Shown here: positions 33,673 to 45,159 of the stretch, piece by piece | Position numbering within the stretch: the first letter of the stretch is position 1 | Layout of the letters: every line of letters starts with the position of its first letter | Assembly: GCA_949357655.1 (NCBI GenBank) | Contig: CASHTG010000012.1 | Coordinates: 1,116,001 to 1,180,000 of the forward strand | DNA length: 64,000 bases | Direction: 5' to 3' | From: Parascedosporium putredinis | Lineage: Eukaryota > Ascomycota > Sordariomycetes > Microascales > Microascaceae | The notes under the pieces: generated by a model | The model's database searches: none | What the model saw: only the letters and a program-made list of their open reading frames with translations | Told to the model about the DNA's origin: nothing | Made by a program: the position numbers and the translations under genes

Positions 33673-35070
33673 GATGACGAAGCTAGGTGGTAGGGATGTG
33701 TGTTGCTGGGTGGCCAGCGATCCGCCATCGGGCCTCACATACGCCTTGCCTCCCAGTTCTGCTTCCGTCTCTTCTTTTCTTATTTCCGTACGGTCTTTGT
33801 TGGGAGGGGTTTTGGTCAACCATTCGTGTTTCTTTTGGGGGCAGCAAGGTTGCGGCGGGTCGGGGTGTCTAGGAATCCATGTATCATCCATGTCGAGCAT
33901 CTTCATTTTCTTTGTCAACCGTTATAATTTGATACCACAGTACTTTTTCCGTTTCCACAACTTTCGTTAGTTATACCCCAAACATGGCGCGCAAGATAGC
34001 ATAGACAGTCACACTCTTTATCAATTATAGTATATATTGTTGAGGCCCGCCTCTACAACCCCACCCTGCATTTTTCTTCTCCCCTGAGACGACGACGATT
34101 CAACAAGTGGCACCGCCGTGGGGTTGTAGAAGCCGGACGAAACCGTTTCAAACTTGTCTTCATCCCTCGTTGTTGCTTTTTTTCCATTCTTTTTTTTCTT
34201 TTTACCTCTTCCTTTGCCTTGTTTTTCTTGCTTCTTTTCCTTCGTCATTATACTGCCGCCTCACTTTTCGCCTCGTTCTAGTGATGTGATGGTTCGAAAT
34301 ATGGAATTTTAGGGAAAAGCAAGGCAGGGAACATGCTTGGAACGTGGATGGCGATGCTCATAAAGAGTCATGGGTGAATCAAGAAGCTGCCCAACCGAGA
34401 AGTCAACTAGCTATGTCGTGTCATGTATAACGCGATGCAGATAGCCCGCTCGGAAGTGCAGATTCAAGGCCCGACAGAGGTAGCTAGATGGGGCTCAGGG
34501 AAACATCCATTCCTTAACGAATTTGCCCGCATACGAGGGGAGGGCCTCAAATCAGACACTTTGGGATTACCGAAGTAGACCGGTGACTTCGAGGGGGTGG
34601 CATCAACGAAAATTACATTTGGCTGCCTGCGCTTATTGGACGTGAAGAATTACAAACGTTTTCTCGGTGGGGAATTGGTTCTGCGGTAACCACCCAACCC
34701 ATCGAATAGTACATCTATCCATGGATGCACATGGATATTGTTTAGAGCCTTGGGGTGATGTTAGAAAAAAACTACTTAAAAACTTGCAAAGCTTTGATGA
34801 AGAAGGATCCAGAGATTGATGCATCCGTCCTATCGTGCGTGGTGGGATTAGCGCTAGTAGGTCCGTTTTATATCTTCGGCGCAGGTTAAACTGTAGGGCC
34901 AGAAACACCGCACGCGGGGAAACGATTGCGAGTGGCTTGCGACCCATAGTTGATGCAACGATAGCACATGGTTACGAGTCAATGCTATTCACGATGCCAC
35001 GGTTAGGCTGGGGATCGTGATGTCCTCGCCGGTTCGTCGACTCAGGCAGGCCCATGACACGGGAGGTGTC

Positions 35071-36540
35071 CAGATCCATTGATCTTCAACTGCTTATTAG
35101 CACGCCACATCGCATGCGCCTGAATGAACGATCGGAGTTTCCCCTCCCCCTTTCCCCTCTCCTATTCAGAAGTGGGAGACATAGATCCAATTGATCCATG
35201 GATCCATTGCATTTTGCTCATCACCACGGGACTGTTTGGATATATGGATGTAAGCATCACCTGTCGATTGCGCAACCTCAGGCTTATGTCAGATGTTCTT
35301 CTTTAAAGTGGCGTGCCGCAACGTTTACCAAATTGTTCTCCAGTATCAACAGCATCAACAGCCAGGTAGGAACGTGGCACGATGAACGCGTCCATGATTT
35401 AGCGAGCGGAATTCTCAACGTAAGCCGTTGCTTGGTTCGAGAAGTGCGGTGGTAAGCTGCGCTCTATGCTGTGGGGTTACCCAGGCTGTGCTGCTCATGT
35501 GTGGACTTTTTGTTTTTGTAGTGGTGTCAGAGCTGCACCGTTTGTAGCGGTCTGAGGCTGGGGCTTCGTCGTCCTGTGGTGCCTCGTATTATCGTTTACA
35601 TCCTCTCTGAGATTACCGAGGTATGTTGGCATTAATAGTGGAAAGTCAGAAACTTGAGCTGGTGCCAGGGCCTCTTGGCCATTGCTGTTCAGTCAACTCC
35701 GTTCGCGCCCCCGAAAGATAAAAGGTGGAGAGATCCATTTCATTGCTTACATGATGGATTGATCCATTAAATGTAGTCGTTATACGGATGCCTGCCGGTA
35801 TTTATTGGTGGCTGAAGAGTTGCCGACAAACTGCCAGAATCCATCTGCTGGCTAATCTTCTGCAACGCTCAGATAAACGGGTAAAAAAGGAAGCAACCTG
35901 CGTTTCCTTGGAAAGATCCATATTCGATGAGCGATTGTCGTGGTGAATGAAGCCTCCCTCTTACAGAGAAGATTCTAGTCTCGGAGAGATATTATGAGAT
36001 CGAGCCTTGCCTTGAGAAAACGAAGGAAAAAGAAGAAAAACGAACAAGACAATTGTCGTGACTCGCGAAGATGTTGAGATGGTGGACGATACAAGGCTGT
36101 TGGCTTCTGCCTTGGTATCCATTGATTCATCCATTTTTATTCATGTATTTCAACAGGCACACGCTCACCTGGTCACTGGGTGACACCCTTCGAGGCGGAC
36201 GTCAATGCTCCATACATCGGCCCTTTCACTGGAACCCACTGACCATAGACCGTTACGCGTTATGGATGGTCGCCGGTCAGTCCATTGCTATGCCCAAGTC
36301 GCAGATTCAACAAGAGATGGCGAGGTGAGGCTGCCAGGGTGGCTGCCCAAGCCTATGTGGATGTATTTCCGAGGCGTACCGAGGTAGCTTCATGGTGAAT
36401 AGATCTGTGGAAACCCAGGTACAGTATCCATTGGATCCGGTACATCGACTTCAAGCTGGCCGGAAGAGATGCATCTTGTGGCCGCTTGAATTGAATTGAA
36501 GCTGTGTTCGAGATTCACTGAGATAGTAGATCCATCCCAT
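35071..36540. repeat. Cluster of dispersed GATCCAT motifs
   Basis: GATCCAT or its complement occurs near 35073, 35193, 35201, 35732, 35761, 35915 and 36533, often within TTGATCCAT or ATGGATCCATT. The densest part (35182-35210) has three overlapping near-copies. Spacing is irregular, so this is a dispersed motif rather than a tandem array. Confidence 0.7.
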
Positions 36541-38657
36541 CCATGGGTGTCTTGATGTCTTGATTTTGTTTCAAGACCTGTAGTACACGCACGTCAAATG
36601 GTACGCACACAGAAATCGATCAATGCACAGATGTGCAAACGATCCCCAGGAAACGGAAGCCACACTAACGATAGATTCACGTAGAGTACCTCGGTATGCC
36701 ATTTCACAGATTCCGGAGTGCCGCCTACCTGAGAGCTCTCTATTTGTTTCAATTTTTTTTCCCCAACACAACATATACTTACTTCCAGAGCGAAACGATG
36801 GAGATCATCGAGCCCGATATCGAGAGTAACAAGGTGCCTGCTTTTCTTGTGCATGTGCATTTAGCACTTTTTATATATATAGAGATTGGGCATCACTCCT
36901 CATTGCCTTTCCTTGTGTAGGACTGGAGATCTTGAGGGCGACGAGAAATCCGAAATCGGCGCCTGTAGGCAAAGGGGCTCTTGACCGCGCAGAATTGCAC
37001 ACTAGAGCCTGCTCCGGTTGGGCGTTGGTTGATGCTCTCTTAGCGTTCGTTCTCGATCGATACTCGATTCGTTCCGGAATCTTCTTGGGCCATCCGTCGC
37101 TCTGCGAAAGAGGCGAAGCAAATAGAGATGCACAGATGCCAGCGGGTTGGTCCGAATGTGGGCAATCCCTTGACCATTCAATCATCATTGATTGCTTTGT
37201 CGAAAACCGGTGTGAGTGAGCCTGCGGCACGTCTGACCCCGGTCCAGTCAGCCTCTTCGAAACTCTTCACCGCTCAACCAAGAAGGGTGAGAAGGATATG
37301 GAAACAAACAGAAGAAGAAAAAAAAAGGAAAGAGTGGAAGGCGAAAGAGAGAGGCAGGGCTACTCATAATACCCAACTAGTCGGGAGGTGAGGTGATCTG
37401 ACCGGATCTGGGAAACGGCCGCGTCTTGGGACAAAAGTGGCGAGCACAGCACCCACCCGAACGAGTATTGATGGAGTAGCAGCAGGATTTGAGAGACCAC
37501 GGTCCATACGAGCTAGGTTTACCTGGCGGGAAGCAACCGATGCTCAGAGATGAGCCATTGAGAGGATTTCGGTGTGCAGAGCGAGCGGCTGGCTGCGACG
37601 CGAGACTCTGAAACGTGAATTTGACCAATTGAACTCTCTCCATCCCCAAACCAAACATGAACTCTCTCCTCTTTGCTTCTTTACGGGTCCCCTCGTCTTT
37701 GTTTTTTTTTTCTTTTTCTTTTTCCTTTCCCGTTTTAAGCCTCTCGTTCCCCTGTCGTCATCCTCTTCTCCGCGGTATTAGAGGAGTGCTTTGTTTTGCT
37801 CTTAGTGGATGAAAGATCATCAATTGATACATGTACCTGGAACTGGTGTAGAGGGATCGGTCAAACTTAGGCAATCACCGCTCCGTGGAGGGTGCGTCTC
37901 TGGCCGATTTCCGAGGACCACGATGCGTGAAGTCGACGATGGAATACAAGCAGATGTGTGGAAATATCCGCCGCTTGTTGAGCCATCTGCACGGCCATGC
38001 TCATCGCGTTGCTTCACCGTCACCGACAACCCCGGCTTGCAGTGGATGGATGCGACTTGTGCTTGGCCGAACGAGGCTGGAATGATCATCAGATCAATCG
38101 AGGCGCAACGGGGTCAAAGCTTCGCTGGCCAGGCCAGGGCCTCCGACCACGGCGAGGGAGACTGCCAAAAAAATCTCCAGAGGGTTGTCGGCTCGACATA
38201 TTGAAGCCATGGTTGATGGCTTGCGAAGCTGTCTTCTTGGTAGAGATGGGAAAGAACCCAAGTGCTAGGTTGGCAGTGTCAGGAGAGAAAACGAAAGAGA
38301 AGGAAAATTGAAGAGATTGAATGGAAGAAAAGGATGGGGGAAAAGGGAAGGAAGAAAAGCAGGAAAGAACGGAGCCTCCCGCCTTGTCGATAAAACGCTG
38401 GGTGGCCAGACCATGATGTAGGGCAGGATCGAAGGTGTCAGCCTAGCAGCACTCTTTCATCACGAGTACAATATGCTGTAGAATGGATGGGGTCAATCCA
38501 TTTGATCTATCTATAGATCTGTTGCATGATGTCTTGCGCAGCATGTCTTGACAAGTATATCATTTTATCAATTCAACATCTTTCCCTATCTGACATCATT
38601 TTACAATACATCAATCAAGTCTTCTATCTGGGTAGAATTGGATGGATTGAAATGGAT

Positions 38658-38677
38658 TGGATGGATGCATCCATCCA
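38658..38677. repeat. 20-bp perfect palindrome
   Basis: TGGATGGATG is followed directly by its complement CATCCATCCA. It lies within a run of TGGATGGATT-like repeats (38640-38710). Confidence 0.9.
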
Positions 38678-39179
38678 TGTGGATTGATCCATCTCTATTA
38701 GGTGCATGTATCCATTACATTTGTTGGCCTGGCCACATACGTGTACGGCGCCCGTTGGGCTCGGGTGTGCCAGCCATCCAGCATCGATACGTACACAGCC
38801 AGCCTTGTCTCTCACACCATCCCCACCCATTGTAATAAAAGAAAAGGGAACGGCACCAACAACCCCCAACCGCAAACATTGATCTCATCAAGTTTAGGGA
38901 GCCATCATCAAAGACGCCTCCCTTTGTGGATTTCTGTTTTCTTTAAAAGCCGCTTGGTTAAGCTAACCCCCACGTCCCCCCTCCCAGTCGGGATAGCTGG
39001 GGCTGAGACTGCCTAAACCCCCAGGTCGAGGTCGAGCTTGAGCCAAGTCTTGCACCCAGAGGACAATATTTCTCCCTCACGACCTCCCCGCTGGTCTTCA
39101 TCCGTACCATCTCTGAGCTCGGAAAACTAGGAAACAGAGCGACCAGGGGTTCGCCTAGCTCATTCGCGCGTGTCGTACT

Positions 39180-42100
39180 ATGAAGAAACTCCAGCAGCTT
39201 CTCGAATTGGTGCGAAACACAGCCCGCAAGGCATCCGCCGCCCTCACCCTCCACCACGAGGGCCTCATTCATCACCCGGGTACTGCGGATCTGAGGGATA
39301 ATTTGCGAGAGCTCAATGCAAAAGTCCGGAAAGTCAACGGAATGTGCCACGTTGCCCTGGTCGCCTTTGAGGATCTTAGCGCGGTCCCTGATTCCCGCGA
39401 TTGCACGTCTGACTACTTCTATCTGGAGACGTGCTTGTCCATCCTTGAGAGCTTGATCATCGCTGTCGGGGAGGCCAGGACCCGCCCGGAGATCGGAAAC
39501 TACAACTAGGCCAGGTGAATGATTTTCCCCGGGATCCTGGCCAAGGAGATGGCGTCGAGGTCCAGCAGCCGCTCATCATCGCCGGCCAACCGGTCCTCGA
39601 GCTTTCCAAGATGCGGTACACTCGCCAACAACTGGCCTCCGTCATCCGCCGCTTCGAGGACTTCTACACGTGTCTCACCATCCATGCCATGCACGTCGTA
39701 GTGTCGAACCGTCGCTCTGTCCAGCCCCTTTTCTCGGATACTGCGGCCTCTCCTGGATCGGAAGATGATGAGGATCCTCAGATGAGATTGGCGCGCTTCT
39801 TTCTGCAGCTGAGCCTGCCCGTTCATGATAATCCTCCGTCCCCGTCATACCATGCCGAATGTGTAGCTGCCGATGCCAGGAACAGCATCAACCCAGAGTA
39901 CCCAGAGGCCGCTGTTGGTTGGGTATCACCTTTACTAAGTGCGCACTGGGAAGACTTGAAAGACCTGGTTTTCTCCCTCATGGGAATGCCCCTCACCAAC
40001 CAGGTCGCTCCAATTTCATCCAATGGCTGCTACAATTCGCCCGCCAGTCGTGGCCCGATCACTTTGGCGACACCTCCTTCGGCAGCCGCTCCTACGCGGC
40101 TCTGGTCCGTTGCTGGAAGGCGGACAGGGGCATGCCTCACTACGTTGCTGCTTCGCTAGGCCTCCGAGAGCTATGTGCAGAAACCCTCGCCCCCAGCGAA
40201 ATTTCGCGCCTTGGCCTCAATCCATCCAAGCTCCTCTACTGCTCTCTTATCGGGCCCTCGTCTTTGCTCTACCAGACCCATATGACACTCTGGGACAGGA
40301 TCAACCAACCCCCTACAGCTTGAACCAGGCCGACGTCATCCGACTCTGCTTGCCACCCAAGATCGAGTGCTCTCCGTTGCCTGCATGGCTCTGGAGCCCC
40401 GATACCCACCCCCGAGACCACCAGACTACATTGCCTTTCTAGTATGCCTGAGGCTGAGGGATGCGGATCTGTTTTTGGAGATATTCTCACGCTGCCAATC
40501 CATGAGTCCAGATTTTATTGAACTGCTTCATCCCGGCTCTTTCTGGGAGCCCTTGGCGACGAGACATGAGCCTTGCAGTTCCGAAGAGGATCGTGATTAT
40601 CTAAATGACCTGTTGCGGAGGCTACTTGATGTCATCCTCGTCAGGCTACTTGATATTGACACATGGGAACCCGAAACTCCAGAGGCTTTGGCATTTGATG
40701 GCGCCTATAAATTGGGAGAGAGCAAAGGCTTGAGCCTTTGCGCACCCGGCCACCAGTGGCTCGCCGAGTGTATCTCGGACGACGCCGACTTTGAGGATAT
40801 AGTCCGGAATGCTGTTCGGGAAGCACCAGCTTCCCTTGTCCGTCGCTTCACGCAGGATCCGAGATGGCGGCCTGACATTCCCTACGACCCACCATCTACC
40901 GACCCGGCCAAGGCAAGTGGCGGCACGCTCCTACACTTGGCTGTCGAAAGCCAGAATCCTCGCGCCTTGGAAACGCTAGAAACCCTGATTAGCGCAGGAC
41001 TAGATGTAGAAGCAACAGACAATAGGGTCGCACAGCGCTCATGAATTGTGAAACATCTGGCGCCTTTCGCGTCTTATTGCGCCATGGAGCAAATACCTCG
41101 GCCCAAGATGCCGGCGGCCGTAACTGTTGGCACTCTGCTGCCGCAAACCATGACGTTCCTACCCTACACATCCTTGCCCAGGAGGACACTAAGATGGCAC
41201 AGAATATGAGGGTTACCAATCTCGCCGGGAACACGCCCCTTGCCGAGGCGGTTCTGGTTACCGACGGGCTCTCGGATACGAAGGTGAAGCTCTCTTCAAA
41301 GGGGTTAAAAGCGATCCAGCTGCTATGTGATACTGCTGATGGGGATGAGGCCTGCTTGAAGTCCCGGGTGCCGGTCCTGCATTCGGCCGTAAAATGGGGA
41401 GACGCGAGCGTTGTACGGTCCTTGCTCGACTTGGGCGCGGATGCTAATCAACTCTGCGCGAACGGAACGAGCCCGCTGCACCACCTCAACTTTTCCACAG
41501 ACTATTCCTTGGTGATGCTCTTATGTGACGTCTGTACTAACGCTCCAATCCAAAGGCCTAGAGACAAGCTCACCGCCCTCGAGGCGCTCTTTCTAAACTT
41601 TCAGCCTAACCGCGATGGGGCCGGTGTGGCCCCCAGCCCAGCGACGGGTCATCTCATCCGTCATTTGCCGTCTTGGTACGCGAGGTTCTCGTCGCCCTGC
41701 TCGACATACCCGGGGTGAGGGAGTCCAAGAACGACAACGGCATGGGCTTGTGGGAACGATTTTGCCGCATCATTGTTCGCCAGTGGGCCCCCTTGCAGGA
41801 ACCGCACTACGCCATTACCATTGTGAGCTTGGCTGCCGAGTGGCTGGCTCAAGAAGGTGTGATGCGCCGATACGAGGAGGAAACGAACCAGTCGGGAATT
41901 CCGCTCTTTCGAGACATGTCGACCCATATCCCCGGCGCGTGGCCGACGGCTAGGCTGACGGAATTGTATCAGAGCCTGCTCAGTAAAACCAGCCGCTTAG
42001 AGTTATTCACCAAATCCACCACTGCTCTGAGTCTTCTCAACACCGCCGTCGTGGCCAACGCAACCCCTTTACTTGATCTTCTTCTCGAACGCGGCGTTTC

Positions 42101-45100
42101 CGTGCACTCGCGAGGGTGAGGGCCGTGATCGCAAAACCGCTCTCGAGATAGCTTGCGCTCCCACGACAAGAACGACCAAGTGCACGTTTGAAAAGCTCCT
42201 GAGCTCTGTGAAACCGGAGCATCTCAACCGTCTCGATAGCTCTTCTCAGGGCGTCATTCACCTTTGGCGAATCCAAATGTGCCCAACCGGGATCAGAAGC
42301 TGACGGCCTTGCTGGAGAAGGGGGCAGACCCAAACTTGATGCGGTGGGGAAAACGCCGACCCTGGTGTCTTTTATCCTCGAGAGGCAAATCGATGCCGCG
42401 CTGATCCTTCTAGGCAAAGGCGCCGATCCGAGCCTCCCAACCAAGGAGGGCATGGACGCCGCGTTAGCATCGGCGTCGCGAGGGTGCATGCGCGTCTTGG
42501 AGAAGATCCGGGCTATGGCGCCAACGGACTTTAATTGGGCGCGCACCTGCAGATCGCACTTCACCATTATCCACCCCGGCGGCGCGCAAGTGACGACAAC
42601 GGCATCGAACTGCAGCGCACTCCACCTCGCGGCCTTTAACGGATACGACCTAGTCCTCCAGTACTATCTCAACAACTTCAAGCTCGACGTCAACTCGCAG
42701 ATCCAGGACGACCAGCGGCGGCCGATCCACTTTGCCGCAATCAGCGGGTCCAGCTCCTGCATCCGGGTGTTGCACGAGCACGGGGCCGACCTTCGGGCTC
42801 GCGCGAGAGACGGCAGCACCCGCTTCATACAGCCGTCCGAGGCAGCCAGGCGCAGGCTGTCAAGATGCTCCTGGGACTGGACCCGCACAGCCTGGCGGAC
42901 AACGAGATGATGACGCCCTTTATGCACGCGCTGCGAATCGGGTTCGTGGAGATTATCAAGCTATTCGTGGAGGTTGACAAGTCGCCCGAACCCACCCCCG
43001 TTCCCGCCCCCGCCTCCGCCCCCGACAGGCAGCCGCAAGACCCACCGTTGAGGACCCGGATGATTGGTGAGACCATTGACTCGGTCGTTAGATCGGGCGA
43101 CGTCCGGCACTGCCGGAGCCTGTTGTCCGTTCTGTCAATTGAAGACTTTGCGATGATGCCGCTCAAGTGCGAGGGCTGCACGCCGCTGATTCTCGCCATC
43201 CGCGAGAACAAGGCGGACGTGCTAGAATGGATGCTGACCAACGAGTGCAAGGGTTTCACGGGCTCGTGCCCGGCGCACTTTCGGCGGTCCCGCCAGCTAG
43301 GCTTCGACGCTCTCAACCTCTTGTGCGAGAGGCCAAGGCTCATCAAACTACTACCGAAAATGTTAGAGGCGTACCTTAGGGAGGGAATTGACTGGACGAG
43401 CGCCTGCCTGTCACCCATACATATGGCTGCCAGGGCGAATAACATTGATGCTATTGACGATATTGTCCGGCATGTAAAGCATGATGCTCTAAAATACAGG
43501 TACATATCATCGGTTCTTTGGATCCTTGCCCTCTATGTCTCTTTCCCCCGGGAGAACGACAACAACAATGACCACAAATACTAATTCATTCTTCTCTTTT
43601 CGTTGAAATTTTGTAGTAGCAAATTTCTCTTCGGGGCTTCGGACTCACTACGACAAATTCCAAAGGGCGCGGAGAGTGTAGATAACCTGAAATCCAGGTT
43701 GACCAAGTACATTCTAGACCAAAGGGTAACTGGCGATGAGATACCAGAAGTCGCAGCGCCTGGGTGGACACCGCTTCATATTGCCGCGAGTCACGGAAAC
43801 GAAGAAGCTCTAAAACAGCTACTTATTCTGGGAGCAAACCCCGACGTGGAGGACGAGGAGCTGAACCGGCCGATCCACCTCGCGGTCCGAAATAACTTTG
43901 AATCATGCGTACAGATATTGATTAGTGGCGGGGCGGATCCGAATAGATATCATGGTCAGGGCTCAACGCCATTGATGGCGGCGGTGGAGGCAGGAAATAT
44001 TAGCATTGCACGTATGCTCGTAGACGCCAAGGCTGATATACACGTGGCTGACCCGGACGGCATGGGGCTGCTAAACATTGGGGGAGCGGTCGAAGAATCC
44101 GGCCATGATGCACTACTTACTCGGGCTTGGACTGAGCCCGTATAGAAGGACAAGGCGGGATACATGCCCGTCGATGACATGGTTCTCAACTTCGACATGC
44201 TTGGCTATGTCATGAACGGCCCGTTTGATTTTGGGCAAGTTGTGGAGCTGAACAAGGGCCTCATCTCACTTGTCATTGAGCTGAACCGGGGCAGCGCTTT
44301 GCCTATTCTTCAGCGACTTTTTCGGCGGCTAAGTCCTAAACAGATCGAGAAGTTGATCAACACGTCGCCACGCCGGTTCGTCAGTGCACTTTATAATGCG
44401 GTATATCGCGATATGTTTGCGGCAATCGATATCCTTGTGAAGAACGGGGCGGACGTGAATAAGGAAGGCTCCGTGGAGGGCACGCCGCTGATAGCAGCCT
44501 GCGCGAGGGGCAGATTACGCTCGGTGAAGAAACTCGTGTTTTACGGGGCGCGCATCGCTTACACGATTGAGAAGGACGGGGTGACGATTGTGCGGGATGC
44601 TCTCGGGATAGCAAGCCAGTCCGGGTTTACTGAAATACAAGACTGGCTCCTCGTGGGGCAGTATACGGAAAAGAGATTTGTTTGCGGGCGAGCGCCGGGA
44701 GAAGAGCTCGATGAGCCGATACGGCTGTGGTCAGGTCCGTGGTCGGCGGCCTACCGTCTACAGGGTATGTTTTACGAGCACCCGCGCGAGCCGAGAGAGT
44801 CGCGCATCGCGTACATGAGCCGCATGAGCGCCCTTCGACGCTCCCTGCGCGGGCAAGTCGTCCGCGTCGAGGAGCTGGTGAGAAGCGCAAGCGAAGGGGT
44901 GGCGGTCATGCCGGCGGCGTCGAGATGGGATCCGGAGAGGATGCCGGCGCGGGCGCATGAATCACGGTCTGAAAAGGGGGTGTGGCTGGGCCAAGTTAAG
45001 GCCTCGGGGGCAGCGCAAATCCAAACCGCATACTATATAATGGACTTTGCGCTTGCCCCCAAACTCACCCCTAGACAGCTTGGACGGAAAGGCACGGCAC

Positions 45101-45159
45101 AAAGGGTTCGGGACTCGGGGACAGTTGACCACACCACGAGATCCCAGAAAGGACATTAA
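39180..45159 (+). CDS. Very large ankyrin-repeat protein
   Basis: I read one coding locus of roughly 1,950 residues: 39180-43499, an intron at 43500-43616 (GTACAT...TGTAG), and 43617-45159. At least ten frame changes are needed, most placed at short homopolymers (near 39488, 39999, 40313, 40415, 41025, 41655, 42115, 42260, 42345, 42850). The first 500 residues are helical with no domain I recognise. From about 40,930 come degenerate and then good ankyrin repeats: GGTLLHLAVESQNPRALETL, VLLRHGAN, VPVLHSAVKWGDASVVRSLL, CSALHLAAFNGYDLVLQYYL, APGWTPLHIAASHGNEEALKQLL, NRPIHLAVRNNFESCVQIL and GTPLIAACARGRLRSVKKL. A TAG at 44143-44145 interrupts the frame. A nearby alternative frame gives LLGLGLSPYR and rejoins at DKAGYMPVDD, so I treat the stop as another indel effect. 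Ankyrin stacks bind other proteins; nothing shows the partner. The true start could lie further upstream, since 39007-39179 is open in another frame. Confidence 0.8.

Larger units (their letters stand above)
33673..39179. other. 5.5-kb gene-poor region rich in GATCCAT motifs
   Basis: It is AT-richer than the rest, with no conserved protein motif. At least seven GATCCAT/ATGGATC strings fall between 35,070 and 36,540, and a 20-bp palindrome of the same flavour lies at 38658-38677. The last 170 bp (39007-39180) is open in one frame and may belong to the N-terminus of the ankyrin protein. No transposase or terminal repeat was found. Confidence 0.5.
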
